Assembly (NCBI RefSeq): GCF_050908995.1
Contig: NC_135133.1
Span: 7,606,001-7,670,000, forward strand
Direction of reading: 5' to 3'
Length of the DNA stretch: 64,000 bases
Source: Andrena cerasifolii
Lineage: Eukaryota > Arthropoda > Insecta > Hymenoptera > Andrenidae
The notes beneath the pieces were generated by a model that saw nothing but the letters and a program-made list of their open reading frames with translations, ran no database searches and had not been told where the DNA came from. Within the stretch, counting starts at the first letter, position 1. Every line of letters starts with the position of its first letter. The translations under genes were made by a program, and so were the position numbers. Of this stretch, positions 1 through 11,939 are shown piece after piece.

Positions 1-391
1 GTCCTCGGCCCACCTAAGTCAACAAGCAGGCGAACCAAGTCCCAGGCATTTTAACGTCCGCGGGGTTACGGGCACGAGTGCTCGTGAATACACGCAGGTG
101 CAGGCAGGTGAACACCGCTGTCGATTGTGTGCGTCGCTTCTCGTGAATTCTCTCTCGAGCCGGCGGAGGAAAGCGACGAAACACGCGGAAACCGCGCGTA
201 TGCGGTCGTTGAAGCCTCCGGGTCACGACTTAAAGCGCTTTCTTTTTTCAAGAGAACGAGGCTCGTGCTGCGAAGCTCTGGTAGCTAACGGAAGCCTCTT
301 TGTATTAAGATTTCTTTTCCCTTTGCCTCTACGCGTTAGAAATTGGAAATAAGAGAAACTATAAGGGGCACGCGAACTGCTAATTAAATTA
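1..391. other. No gene recognised
   Basis: Mixed GC-rich then AT-rich DNA. Short reading frames occur on both strands, but none has a recognisable motif or splice context. Nothing is supported here. Confidence 0.4.
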
Positions 392-679
392 GGGGGTTGG
401 ACCACCTTGGTCAAGAAATATCGCATCTTTGGGAATTTAGTTTTAAGTGACGGAAGCACTTTTTCCGATTAAAAGTTTTCAATGAAGATTTTTCGTCAAG
501 TATACTCTCGACCGCTATGTTTATTTCAAAGGAAGCTTGAGAACATAAATGGTATATATATTATTCAAAGATGACTCTATCTTTATTGAAAATTTTCAAT
601 CCAGAAAAGTGTTTTTGTCTTAGAAATAAATTCCCAAAGATGCGGTATTTCATGACCTGGCCCAATGTACTCTAACCCC
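392..679. mobile_element. TA-flanked MITE with about 60-bp terminal inverted repeats
   Basis: The left end begins GGGGGTTGGACC and continues through AATATCGCATCTTTGGGAAT. The right end read on the minus strand gives GGGGTTAGAG and then AATACCGCATCTTTGGGAAT, so the termini are imperfect inverted copies of each other over about 60 bp. Both outer edges abut TA (390-391 and 680-681), the target-site duplication expected for Tc1/mariner-type insertion. At 288 bp with no coding capacity it is a non-autonomous miniature element. The superfamily is inferred only from the TA duplication. Confidence 0.6.
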
Positions 680-2522
680 TATGTCTATGGAAGACGCGAT
701 AAAAAAAACGCGAAATCAAATAGAAACGCAGTGGTATCACATTAGAAACGCGATACTGCTTATAATCTCCAAGATTAAAGATCGAGACTGGGGTCGACAT
801 AAATACTCGTAACTTACTACCCAATGCGCGAATACCAGTCCCATATAATTAGCTGTAGGCGATAGACAGTCCGTGCAAGAACGTCTTAAGCTACTTCCTC
901 GTCATTGGATCCTCTGTCACGTCGCAAGTGTCCCTTAAAAATTCTTATCTTTTTTCTTGCAACAGCCTCCAGTGTCAGGGTTAAATCAAACGATCGCAGA
1001 GAGTCCGGAGATCGGTATTCCCCAAGATGTCTGAATTTTTACGAAAACTTACGGTCCAGCGTGTTCAACGTCCTTTTGACTGCAGGCTTTTCTCCAGGTG
1101 TCGTGTTAGAGCAGATTTATCGGGGAAGCATGTTCCAGGTAGTACATCAACGCGAGGAAATTTATTACTATATAAATAACTCGGTAAATACGCGATGATG
1201 CGTGTGTATCGCGTTTAACGCGGGCCTCGCGGGCTGGCCGCTTTGGAATGCGAGAGACGCGCGCGGGACGAAAGTAATCGAATACCGTCTCGAGTTCGTG
1301 GTACACGCGTTGATTACGGGCGATCGCGTAAAGGGGAACGATGATCGGGGAGAGGTTTAATAAACGACGATCGACAAGCCACACATTGGCTACAGAATAT
1401 TCTTTATTTTACTTCGCATCCTCGCCGAGACACCCGTGCCTCTCGATCTTTACCTCCCAGCTTCGCGTTGACCGTATTCATCGAGCCTCAAACGTGACTC
1501 GTTACAGAAATTTGTACAGATCGCACGCGCATTCAGATTACAATGTTCCAAGAGAAACACGGGGAAAACGATAGCGTATATTTCACTGTGTTTCACCGTG
1601 CGAGCGATTTTTATCGGCAAGGTAGGCGACGCGTGCACACGGGTCGGACACGAGTGGGATTGAATCGCGTTAAATAAACGGCTCGGCATAAATAAGAACG
1701 AAAATCTCGACGCGAACGTGCGCTTAAACGAGAACACTGGCCATTCCCGAGCGTGTGAAGGGGCACCGCGCTGAACTCGCGCCCTTGTCGGTCACCCCCT
1801 TCGATTCTCCGCACGCGTTTACACGGAAAGAAACACGCCGCAGGCATTATATATACTCATCTACGTGTAGACGCGTGACGCGCGTGCACGCGTTATTATT
1901 TAACGTTAAACTATCACGTGGTTTTTACTGGCACTCTCCGCTCGGCGCGCAAGAGCTTAAAGGCACCGGTTAAGGCACAATCGTCCGTCGTACATCACGC
2001 TGCGAACGGATGTACCGAGCTGATCCGCTCGGCCGCCGCGTCAGCACCTGGCGATGCCGCTCCGACCAAAGGGACCGTCACGGCTAGTACCGAGAGCTTG
2101 AGCAATTTTACGTCGATCCGATCGCCCGATCGTAAAGCCGTTTTTGCAGGGCTGCACGCGACCCGCCACGTCCGCTCTTCCGCACTTCACGATATCACCG
2201 TACGCCGTCCATTCCCGTCTTCCTCGTCGCAGTCTTCCACGGCCTCCTCTCCTTCCCTATCTGCATTGCACGTGCCTCTAGCTCTAGTCCCTCTCAAACT
2301 CCTGCTTCTCTTCCCGCAGGCCTGGAACGCGAAGTTTGCCCTTTACTTCTGCTGCCTGTTCGCCCAGAAGCGAACGGTGCAGGCTTCTTCCCCTCGGGAT
2401 CTCTCGAACCATTCCTTCGAACCGTCATAGATCTCGCACATCTCGAGCAACGGCTCGACAACGATCCACTCTGCTCGTAGCAAGTCTCGTTTCTACCGAG
2501 AGCTGTCAACGAAGCTCCGGGG
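680..2522. other. Downstream region of the knirps-family gene, probable 3' UTR
   Basis: No separate gene recognised. The DNA next to the stop at 2523 is presumably the 3' UTR of the minus-strand receptor gene. A minus-strand AATAAA lies at 1403-1408 and could be a poly(A) signal, but no transcript evidence is available. The long plus-strand frame at 1918-2430 is serine/proline-rich and looks like a GC-driven shadow. Confidence 0.35.
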
Positions 2523-5500
2523 TCATGTCTTCCTAGTGAGATCGAGGGGCGGCCCCGTGTCCTGTAGAAGCTCGTTGTCCTCGCTGTCCGTCGACCTCTC
2601 CTCCTCGGTGCTACCAGCGTCCGCCTCCTGCCCGTCCGTTACCCCGCTCTTCATACTCAGGTCGATCGGCTCCTCCTGCTCGGGGCCCAGCGATCGCAAG
2701 AAGGCTAGACTCTTGTCGTACACTGCCTCCATCTGGGTCCTCTGGCACGCTACGTCAGCCACCCTGCACTCGTCTCTGGAGATCCTGGTTTCGTCCTCCC
2801 TCTTGGGCGACGGCGTCGATCTAGGGCTGACGCTGTCGCTCGAGGAGCTCGTCAAACTCGCTACCATCTGCGACGCGCCGACCTGGTTCACGTAAGGGAC
2901 GATGAATCGTTGCTGGAACGGGAAGAAGGGCGCGTTGAGCAGCTGCATGTGCGTCAGAGCCGGGTGGAAGAACGGCGGGCCCCTCCACATGGGGAATCTG
3001 GACACCTCGGGCCTGAGGAGCTCGTGCGGCGCTCTCACCAGGTCCACGGGCCTCAGGAGAGGGTCCTGGCTAGCGCGCGTCGAAACCTCAGGGGTCCTGA
3101 GTATCGCATCCTCCGTTTTTGGGTACCTGTCTTGCTGGCGGTGCTGGTGATGGTGGTGATGGTGGTAATTGTTGGCGGTGGTGGTCGTTGTAGTCACCAT
3201 GCCGATGACGGGCGTGGCGCTCGTCGAGCCAGAGTGCGCCTCGTTATTGTTATTGTTATTGTTCGCCAGGTCCAGCGAGCCGAACGCCTTCTCGTACGCG
3301 GACTTTGGGTCCTTGATAAGGCGCGTTTGCGCCTGGTGTGACTGTTCCTGGAGGAGGCAGTGGATTTTGAACCAGTTCGAGCGGCGACCGTACCTGGAGC
3401 CCGACTTCGACATACCCACCATCAAGCACTTGCGCAAACGGCACGCTTTGCACGCGGTGCGGTTCTTCTTGTTGATTACGCACACACCACCGTTCTTGCA
3501 TTCGGAGATGCTGCCCAGGTTGTTGTACGTGCGACCGAAGAACGACTGTGGAGCAGAAAATCATCGAATGGTCCGATCGGTAAGGGGCGACAGTTCTGGG
3601 GATCTTTCGGAGTCTCCGATTGCGCTGAGAAATAACGGAGCTCGACTAAGAGGGAAGATCCCTAACCAGCAGATTCAAAATATTATGAAACTTTAGGTAT
3701 GTATTATGGAATTTTTTTTCGACCCCTAATTCACTCTAAGGGGGTGAAAATGGACCCTGAAAATCCGGCTATTTTCCGGTTTTGCGTTGCCCTAATTACA
3801 GAGGGTGGCCAAATTATTATACTCAAAACATTTTCGTAAATTTTTTTAATCATTTTAAAATGGATTTAATACGATTAAAAAAAAATCTTAAATTGGCAAC
3901 TAAAGGTTCTGAAAGGAAACTTTTCTTAGCTTTCCAAAAGCTTTCAAAGTGAAAAGTACCTTCTTCGCTTTGATCGCGAATAACTCGGCCAATAAAAATC
4001 ACACAACAAAACCAACAAAACGAAATTAAAGAGAAATGTTTGCTCCATAAGAGCAAACTACTTAGGCAAAATTTTCTGAAACTTCGTTTCCGGCGCATAA
4101 TAATGGATGAAAAAAATGAATCCTTGATTCAAAAACTAGAAACTTGAAGCGTTAAAATGCGTTTCTGAAATATTTTTTCCCACCATTTTTCGCAGAGATA
4201 CAGCCATTCCATCGCTAAACTTACAAAATCTCAAACCTTTTTGTTTGAGTATAATTATTTGGCCACCCACCGCAAAGGAAGTAACTTTCATCTGAAAAGT
4301 TTTCTTCTTCTTTTACATTTCTCGAGTTATAACTCAAAATCGGAAAATAAAAGGATCTTAGAGTGAATTTAGGCAGAATAAGAAATTGCGTTCCCCCAAA
4401 TTTTCACAATTTTTTTAATTCGCGAGTTGGAAATCTCCCCTTATGAGAAACTTAGAACCAATATCGTAACTTAATATTCCAAGGGTTAATATAGTTATAG
4501 AGATCTACGAATCCCCAGGAATACATGTACCTACGCGCTAGAATAGAAGAAACGAAACTCACACCTTACGTCCTTATAAATTAAACTCGCAAACCAGGTG
4601 CGAATAGAAAACTCGCGGGAATCAAACACTATTCGCTTATCATCCGCTGGCCACGAGAGGCGCCTCCTCGTAACCATCAATTTCAAGCATAATAATACCT
4701 CGCGCCACAATGAGAAACGTGAAATCGAACTTTCAGCGAACTAAAGAAATAAAGTCAGACACCGGGCCGACGAGCGAGATCCGCGCAGTCATCGGTAATT
4801 GCAGAGTTACGCGGCCATCTGCTTAAGGCTACAATTTCATTTGCATCCGTGCACCGATACGCAGCGAGCGAGAGGGGTGGTAGCCGGTGTGGAAGCAGCG
4901 CGGGAACACAAACGGCCATTGTCTATTTTTTCATGGACTGGATACTGACCTTGCAACCTTCGCACGTGAAGGCCCCGAAGTGAAAACCCGCGGCCGGCTC
5001 TCCGCAGACCCTGCAGAGCTGATTCATCTGCAACAAAAAGATGCGACATGTGGTCACGGCTGGGAAACCGAAACGCGCTTAGAATCTCGCGGCAGCGGTG
5101 ATCATGCTAGACGCGACTGCGATACGCGCAGATCGCGGGAGACTTTCTTATCGACCATTTTCACTGCACAAGAAACTACAGGCTAGGCAGTGTCCCCGCT
5201 GCTAACGCTATTCGTTTCAGCAACCATAATTGGAAACGTTCGGCTCGTTCGAATTAATCGTTCTTTAACCCTTAACTGGTATACTGTTTTTGGCAAACGT
5301 GACTGGTATACTGGGGTCGTGGCAGACCCCAAATAAAAAAGGACACAGAAATTTGTGAAGTCGACACTAGAGCAACCACTATGAATATTTTCTTCTTAGG
5401 TAACGTAGAAAATAATAGAAGCGTAGAAAGTTAAACTATTATTTTAAAATTAATTAGAAATTCAGTTTACCAACTTAGACAACCGAAAATTGTACATCGA

Positions 5501-7708
5501 GCTTTGGGTGCTTGGGGTCACGAGCGACCCCAGGATACCAGTTAAGGGTTAACAAGCATCTACAACGACATCCACGTCCGCGGTGGTCCGTTACAAGGAG
5601 GATTTCGATGGTTTTGAATAATTCGTATGCGACCGAGGAAAGCTAGCCGGAACCGTGGGGCACGGAGCGCTCGCGTCGATCGTAGCCGACGCCAAGATCG
5701 AACGACACGCTCGGAGAGGTTGAGAATCCTGGGTGATGCGTTCACGCTCGAAAAGAGACACGGCTGAAGGTAAAAAGGACCTTTTCTTCGCGAGGCCGCG
5801 AGAACCGTCGGGGATTCGGTTGCGAGACCGTGTTCCTATTAAAACCTAGTTAGCCAGTCATTACCGGTGCAGCCTCCGCGCGGAGAGCGCGCGGACGGCT
5901 GAGACGCGACGATCAGGCGAGAAAGGATGACCGAACGGGAAAGGTAGAATCGCGGACGGGAGAGCGCGCGGACGGATCCAGCGGCGCTGCTGAAGATGCC
6001 GGTTCGATTCCAGCGCCGAGGAGGGTGTATCGACTCTAGTTTGCGATTTCGCAACGGATGGTAATCGACGATGTAAGGGGCGTTCGAAATAACATTACAT
6101 CAGCCCGCGTGCGAAAGAACCTTTCGACGGAGCGGGGGCAAAGGTCGGGACAGGCGTTTCGAAATATTTTTCGAATTTCTGCTATTTTTTCCCCGCCATC
6201 GCTCGGCGAAGCAATCGCGTGGCTCCTTCGATATTAGGCTGGCGGAATCCGATTCGATTCCGCGCGGATAGGTGTCTCGACGAGTTTGATAAGATGATCA
6301 AGATCGCACGGGGATTAAGGCGAGTAATTAGCGAGGGATTCAATTTCGAGGAGAACCTTGATATCGCGGTAGAAAGCGCCCATATTTCATCCGATACGTG
6401 CGTTAAATCACGTTTACGATGTCTATGACTTCATTAGAAAAGTGCGGACGGAAGTCTCGAGTCTCCGCGATGAAAATAATAGCGCCCGTTTACTTTGCAT
6501 CGTCGATCAAAAGAGGGATCTTTTATTTCTAAGTGACGCGATCGTGGGGGCCAGCTTCTAAAGTAGCACTTGGAGAGTGGTCGCAAAAAGTACGGATTAA
6601 ATATTGAACGGAGTTGATTCTATTGACATAGTAATCCGGAAACTAGCACTTGTATACTACCATCCCAGTAATCGCCTAATTAAACCACTCCGGGGCCTCG
6701 CCCCCGGACCAGAACGCTTCAACGGCCACGCGGGAACGTGAACGCGAAGGCTAAGAGTTCACCGTGAATGAAAAATGATTTCCCGTTCGCGCCGCCGTCC
6801 ATAGCGTATCTGGGTGAGACTCCGGCTGATGGCTTCTTGTGGGAACGGCTGCAGAAGCGTGCAGACCGAGGGGAGCGTAAAAAAAGGTTAAACGTCCAAC
6901 AGATGACGCGGCTGTGTCACCTCGCTTCTAATCCCTGCACTCGGCCGCTGCACTCCAACGGAACTAAATAATGTTCTTCGTGTCTCGATGGCCTCTCTCG
7001 GCGTCCCCCCCCCCCCCCCATCTCTCGTCCCCGCGCCAGCCATAGTGATTCTCTCGTTCCGTCCCGGGATCGACCCTCTCGGCCGCTTAATCGCACACCC
7101 GCAACCGCGGAGACGTCTCATTAAGTAACGCGCGAAGGTAATGCCGATGACGGATGGCACTCGACGAAGAAATGAAAGTAGCGTGCCAACGGCGGATCTT
7201 TTTCCTCGCGTTACACGGCTGATGATTCGCCATCACGCCGTCGAGGAGGGGTTACCGTGCACGATGGGCTTTTTTCGAAGGGGCGGGCGAACGAAATGTG
7301 GGTCTGTCGGGACAACGGTGTCTTTATTCCCTCCGTTCCTTCGCGATTCGTGTACTGGGTATAGTACGTATTTTCGCCCGCTTAAGTAGACTCCGAAACG
7401 TAGGGACATCGAGGAGTTGCCTTTGGGGAAATCGGGTTTCGAGGTTTCGCTTTTTCTCCTACAGTTTATTTAGAAATGTTAGGAATATGTTTCCTTCTAG
7501 TAGAATAGAGTGTGAGAATTGAATTCGAAGAGAACAAACAGGTACTCACCACGTCGGTGTTGGCCGCCGCCGAGGCGATCGTCGACGTAGGCGTCCACCA
7601 CCCCGCGGTGGCGGATGTCGAGCTTGTAACGATACCAACGCCGGTTGCCCCAGGGATGGATCCGCTCCCAGCCAATCCTGCCGAGCCCGACAAATCGCCC
7701 ACGTCCAT
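2523..7708 (-). CDS. knrl/eg-like: Knirps-family orphan nuclear receptor (NR0A; knirps-related/eagle-like)
   Basis: DNA-binding transcription factor of the NR0A group, which has a zinc-finger domain but no ligand-binding domain; in flies the members are gap/segmentation and neuronal identity factors and often repress through CtBP. Exons on the minus strand: 4950-5027 (26 codons, MNQLCRVCGEPAAG... ending EGCK) and 2523-3545 (340 codons starting SFFGRTYNN), phase 0, GT-AG intron. This is the family's usual GCK/SFF junction inside the zinc-finger region. The second finger and C-terminal extension (CKACRLRKCLMVGMS, GSRYGRRSNWFKIHCLLQEQ) are intact. Counting from the MNQ start, Asn and His runs lie near residues 121-127 and 154-159, a CtBP-type PIDLS near 319, and a second PPLDLT at the C-terminus, total 366 aa. 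A likely upstream exon, 7550-7708, would give 419 aa. Which paralogue (knrl, eg or kni) is undecided; MNQL and GRTYNN hint at eagle/knrl rather than knirps. Confidence 0.93.
3725..4373. mobile_element. Nested inverted repeats in the knirps-family intron (MITE-like)
   Basis: The outer arms are near 3725-3788 and 4331-4373 and share AATTCACTCTAAG and TTTTCCG-TTTTG. The inner arms at about 3802-3831 and 4240-4269 share GGTGGCCAAAT-ATTATACTCAAA in opposite orientation. The stretch between is AT-rich without coding capacity. The structure fits a non-autonomous DNA element with long foldback ends, or one element nested in another. No clean target-site duplication was seen, so the boundaries are approximate. 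Confidence 0.5.
5028..7549 (-). other. Putative first intron of the knirps-family gene
   Basis: Spans the region between the candidate N-terminal exon (donor GTGAGT at 7549) and the acceptor at 5028-5029, a polypyrimidine tract ending TTGTTGCAG directly before the ATG at 5027. It contains a TTAA-flanked MITE (5269-5548), a GC-rich hairpin near 6690-6712 (TCCGGGGC/GCCCCCGGA), and a run of 15 C at 7005-7019. No other exon was recognised. Confidence 0.5.
5269..5548. mobile_element. piggyBac-type MITE, copy 1
   Basis: Starts CCCTTAACTGGTATACTG and ends CCAGTTAAGGG, with perfect TTAA duplications at 5265-5268 and 5549-5552, the signature of piggyBac-superfamily insertion. Subterminal GGGGTC/GACCCC repeats lie inside both ends. 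It is 280 bp and non-coding. It is clearly homologous to the copy at 62660-62938, which lies in the opposite orientation; the shared interior includes AGTCGACACTAGAGCAACC. Confidence 0.8.
7550..7708 (-). CDS. Candidate N-terminal coding exon of the knirps-family gene
   Basis: An ATG at 7708 opens 53 codons (MDVGDLSGSAG..., ending AGWWTPTSTIASAAANTDV) that stop exactly at a strong donor, GTG/GTGAGTACC. The exon ends in phase 0, and the next recognised exon begins in phase 0 with ATG AAT CAG right after its acceptor, so splicing gives ...NTDV-MNQLCRVCG without a frameshift. This would be an N-terminal extension before the zinc fingers; alternatively the exon is untranslated and translation starts at the internal ATG. 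The frame stays open upstream to about 8014, so the start choice is not certain. Basis: splice signals and phase; no homologue was compared. Confidence 0.55.
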
Positions 7709-9149
7709 TCGATGTCCTTTAATCTCCCGATGCGAACCGTACGCTCCGGTCCCTCGAGCCGTCCGTTCCGTGTTTGATGTCGCGGGCCAGCATTCTCGCG
7801 CGTGTCTTACAACCGCCGCCGTCGCCGCCGTTCGCGATTTCGTTGGACGCCGGTGCTCACGATCGCGGCGAAAAACCAGGACCACCGTCGTCCGTTTCTT
7901 CTGTCGTCGCCGGGACGCCGCGCGTGCTGCAATCACGAATGACGATCCGTGCGTTTTGCGCTGGCTTTGCCCTCTTAACTGCTTCAAAAAATGGCGGGTA
8001 CTTTCCGTGGGCATTGAGAAGAAAGGTGAGAACTGGATTATCTCGCGGAGCTTCGCGAATGATTTGAATAGAAACCGCTTGGAAATGCGAGAGTGGCGTG
8101 TCCCGACGGCCCGAAAACTGCACCCGCTGCCGCCATTCGAATCTCACCAGGTCCCTTCCAGATAACATGTCGTGTTTACAACGGTGTAACGCCATTACCA
8201 TGTTAACGGAGCCCGCCTCGCGAGAGGCGCATAAATACGAGCGCTAATTACGGCACCGGCCACGTATTAATTTCATCCGCGCGCGGGAACCGAACCCCGC
8301 GCGCGCTTGGCGAACCTCGACGCGTGTAAACGTGCCCGCTTCCGATTAACGACATTTCCCTGCTCGGTCCATTACGAAAAAAATCACAATCGCCGCTCTC
8401 CGCGCGTCAGGATCGCCTCCAAGGATCGACAAAGTAATCTCTCGCGGAGGGATTGCTCGTTGAAAGGGATTCCGCAGTGGTACAAGTCAATGACAGAAGC
8501 GCCACGGATATCTCTTGGAAGACAGAAGGTTGGAGGCTTGAAATAGGTAGAATACACTGCATCGGTGGTTTTAATTAAATCGAACAGGGAATTGATGATC
8601 CACGCGTGTAAAGTGGACGGCGCTCGAGGAAGCTCGATGAAAATTCGAATGATTCATGGACCGAGAAGAAGTTTGTTTTTTGCTCGCTCGCCGGAAGATA
8701 TGAATTCTGTCGAAGGATGAACGACGAGGCGAGAAACACGAGGAGCATCCCGACGCTGTAACGTTAGTAAATTTTATCGCGTAACGTCTTCCTTAAATAA
8801 TGACAAATTCATTAAGAGCGCCACAACCGCGGAGGACCGGTTCGGTCGAATGTATCGTTGCCCCGCTGGGAGTCTAATAAATCCCCGCTTCCGCGGGTTA
8901 ATCTTCTTCTTCTCGTTGAGTTTCTATGATCTTGCTACGATCGACGAATATCTAGGGAAATATTTGACGCCGTTTCAGTTCCACGATAATTAGCAAAGAC
9001 GAATTCATCGAATGTTGTTCGCGATTATCTATCGACAAAGTTAACTGTCCATGTGACATTCTCGACGCGACTGAGGCCGAAATTTATGGAAGTTCGAGTG
9101 GCCATTTAACTTCATAATAACTGCAGACGGATTTCTAAACGCGCGTTAA
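7709..9149. other. 5' flank of the knirps-family gene; no gene recognised
   Basis: GC- and CpG-rich DNA with overlapping open frames on both strands (for example 7512-8165 plus) that lack recognisable domains. Probably 5' UTR and promoter DNA of the receptor gene, judged by position only. Confidence 0.35.
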
Positions 9150-9388
9150 CCCTTAACCAGTGACGCGGAGTCTGGATGACTCCTAGAGAATTATTTTTCA
9201 TTCGACCTTGCTTCGCAACACGAAGGCAACTTTCAGTGGTTTTGAACGAAACAGGCAAAAGTATCTGTTCAAAAATGTAATAGACTCCAGAATATGTTAA
9301 AAATAAATTCAGGCTTGACAATTTCAAATGATTTATTAAATAGGAGTCTATGAAACTCCACGTCACTGTTTACGTCACCAGTTAAGGG
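9150..9388. mobile_element. piggyBac-type MITE, copy 2 (divergent)
   Basis: Starts CCCTTAACCAGTGACG and ends CGTCACCAGTTAAGGG, with left flank TTAA (9146-9149) and right flank TTCA (9389-9392), a one-base decay of the expected TTAA. At 239 bp it shares the terminal inverted repeats of the copies at 5269 and 62660, but its interior differs, with an AT-rich core and GGAGTC-type subterminal repeats. It is a sister subfamily or an older copy. Confidence 0.7.
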
Positions 9389-11930
9389 TTCACGGTCCCA
9401 AAAATTCAGCCACAATAACACCTTTAATATTCATTACCATCTCGCTGTCGCGAGCCTTACGTAATCCGTGGATCGCCTACAGACTTTCCGCTCCGGAACC
9501 ATATACTCGGCTTTTAATCGACAAATCCCATTACCCGGGGCAAGATCGGGTCGTAAAGACGCGGTCGGCGAGTCCCCGAAAGGCTAATTCGATAAGTAAC
9601 GCCACTCTCGCCAGCCGATCCACGAGGTAATTAAGCGGATTAAATTCTTTGCTATCTAATTTTCTAAATTCTCGTAATAAATATTCACGCGCGAGCTGGG
9701 CTCCTTGCGGCATCCACGTCCTCGTCGAGCTCGGTGGAAGAGCCCCCGACCGCGGGCGCGTTTCCAGCGATTTGCATGCCTTGTTGGAGGAGGAGGCAGG
9801 GGGGAAATGGAGGGACGACTGAACGCGCCAGTGTGCGCGATTTGCTCGTCGATATTTTCAAACCAGACTCCCCGCGGGACAGGCAAGAACAGAGGCTTCG
9901 TGCATCGTTATCACGACCGCAACAAGTTTGCAGTCCTTGGAATAATCGCTCTTTTGCCTGGCTACGCGTTGCCGCGCGTATGCGAGCGTAATGCATCGCG
10001 TCACTCTTCGGAGGACGGCCTGGCAACCAGGATTAGCGGCACGGGCGCGAGAAGAGGCTAGGGACCATAAAACTTGGCCGACAGCGAATCATTTCAGCTG
10101 CTCCGGCACCGAACACTCAACTTCCAGGCGGACGCTGTATCTCTGAGAGAGATGCGCGTGAAACGAAATTTCGGACAATCTGGACTGTATCTGATCTAGG
10201 ACAACCAATCAACCGAACCGTCACCCCTGACCATGTTCTCGGAGAAGAAGAAGAAACGACAGCCAGTGGGGAAGAGCGCGATGTAACATCTATACACCGT
10301 GCTGTCAACGAGAAGAGTCATTCCGAAATATCGGCTATAGATTTTTAACACGAGCCTGTGTCTTCGTCCAGTTCGCTGAAACGACGGCTGTTACGACTCT
10401 TTTTTCGGCTTTCCCAGGCCGTCACGCATCATTAATATCCTAATTGTCCGTCAACTTTTTTCACCCTGTCCGCCGTCGTCCAAAGGCAAGCGTGCTCACA
10501 ATAATAATGATTGAAAGGTGAAACACTCGCGTCAAAAGTATCGCCGTTTCCTCCTTTCTACCCTCTCTCTGTCCCCTCCCCTGTCTCCGCCTCGCCGTCT
10601 CTCTTTTTAATCCGGCGCCTCTCCTCTTTTTTTCCCTTCTTTCTATCGCAAACATCACGATCGCCGTGGCAGCCAATGAGTGACGAGCGGCTGCAGCATT
10701 AATGAACCGGTTGTGAGCGGCACGTCGCACGGATATCATGGCACCCGACTGCAGACAGTTGAAATTGTTGTGCCCCGGACGTCGTGACAAATTAATCGCG
10801 GACGAAACCGGAGGCGGAGAGAGAAACGAGGATGACCGAATTAGTTTTTCGTACGGCTGTCTAGCCAGAGGCTACGCTGGCTCGTTAAACGAAGCGAGTC
10901 GCGCTGCTGCGTCGATCCCATTTGCCCGACGACGATGGCTCGCTTGATAGATTCGTTTGTCTACTGTCCGGAGAAGAATCAGCGCTGACGTGTAGCGCTG
11001 TTATAGAGATAATTACCGCGGTGGAAAGGGGAAGGTAGAAGACGGACGGATTACCAGGGTGTCAGAATTCGGTAAGGCGGAACTGTGTCGCTATCTGTGC
11101 CGCGCGGAGACGAAGGATTTCTGGATAAGCTAATAATATCACGATTTACGGATTTTTAAAGTCGATCCTTTCACTAATCCGCGAACGAGGCACGAGTTCG
11201 AGCAGTTCGTATGCAAAGTGGGAAGATTCGCTGCATCATGAACTCTCCTTGGTGTTTTCTAATTAACTCTGACGAATCCGTCATTCATACTGCCCATAAA
11301 CTCTCACTGAATACACTTTTCCGTGCCCCCGAAGGGAAGCTTCAATCTCCATCAGCCGATGTATCTCGAATTAGAAGCCCGCATAATTTCTAAACCGCGT
11401 CTCTGTTCTTTCTTCTCAATTCCACGGCAAAGAGAGGAGCAGGCAGAACGGCCACCCTCGATCAAACACGGTTGTTCACTAGGCCTCGGCGAACGCGATA
11501 CACCTACCATCAGCGAGAACAACGTATCCTGAAGGACTCGAGCGGTATCCTCCTCGAACAGTTTCCTCCCTCTAGTCAGCGCCTCATCGGACCACCTCGC
11601 ACATGAGCTTCAGAGCACTCCGCGCACCGTTCCCCACAGGGGCAAGCATCCTCGTGCCTTCTATCAGCGGGACGAATCCAGGGACAAATCCACTCGCGCG
11701 CGCGCCTCACAATCCTCGCCGGCCTCTGGGGCGTCGCGGGAGATTCACTTTTTAACTGTTTTCGCCTCCGCGTCGAGGTGCACTGGCGCGGAGCAGCGTT
11801 CGGTGTTGAAGCGGAACGCGCGCGTACCCGCGATTTCCCGGTGCCCGCTAGACGCGCTCGAGCGGCGTCCACGGAATCCGCGCGGTCCGGCGCGGCGGGT
11901 ATCGCGTGGAGAACACCAGGGCGGGAGGGA
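9389..11930. other. Intergenic; no gene recognised
   Basis: CpG-rich single-copy-looking DNA. A pyrimidine-rich stretch lies at about 10540-10640. Short frames on both strands have no family motif. Confidence 0.35.
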
Positions 11931-11939
11931 GGCGGACAG

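Noticed and set aside
1918..2430. 170-codon plus-strand frame near the receptor's 3' end
   Set aside because: Ser/Ala/Pro/Leu-rich, without motif or splice context, and antisense to the probable 3' UTR.
5985..6025. GGTTCGATTCC resembling a tRNA T-arm / B box
   Set aside because: No acceptor-stem pairing, no anticodon arm and no A box at the right distance upstream, so not a tRNA gene.
7512..8165. 217-codon plus-strand frame
   Set aside because: No recognisable domain; it overlaps the candidate knirps-family exon on the other strand and reflects high GC content.
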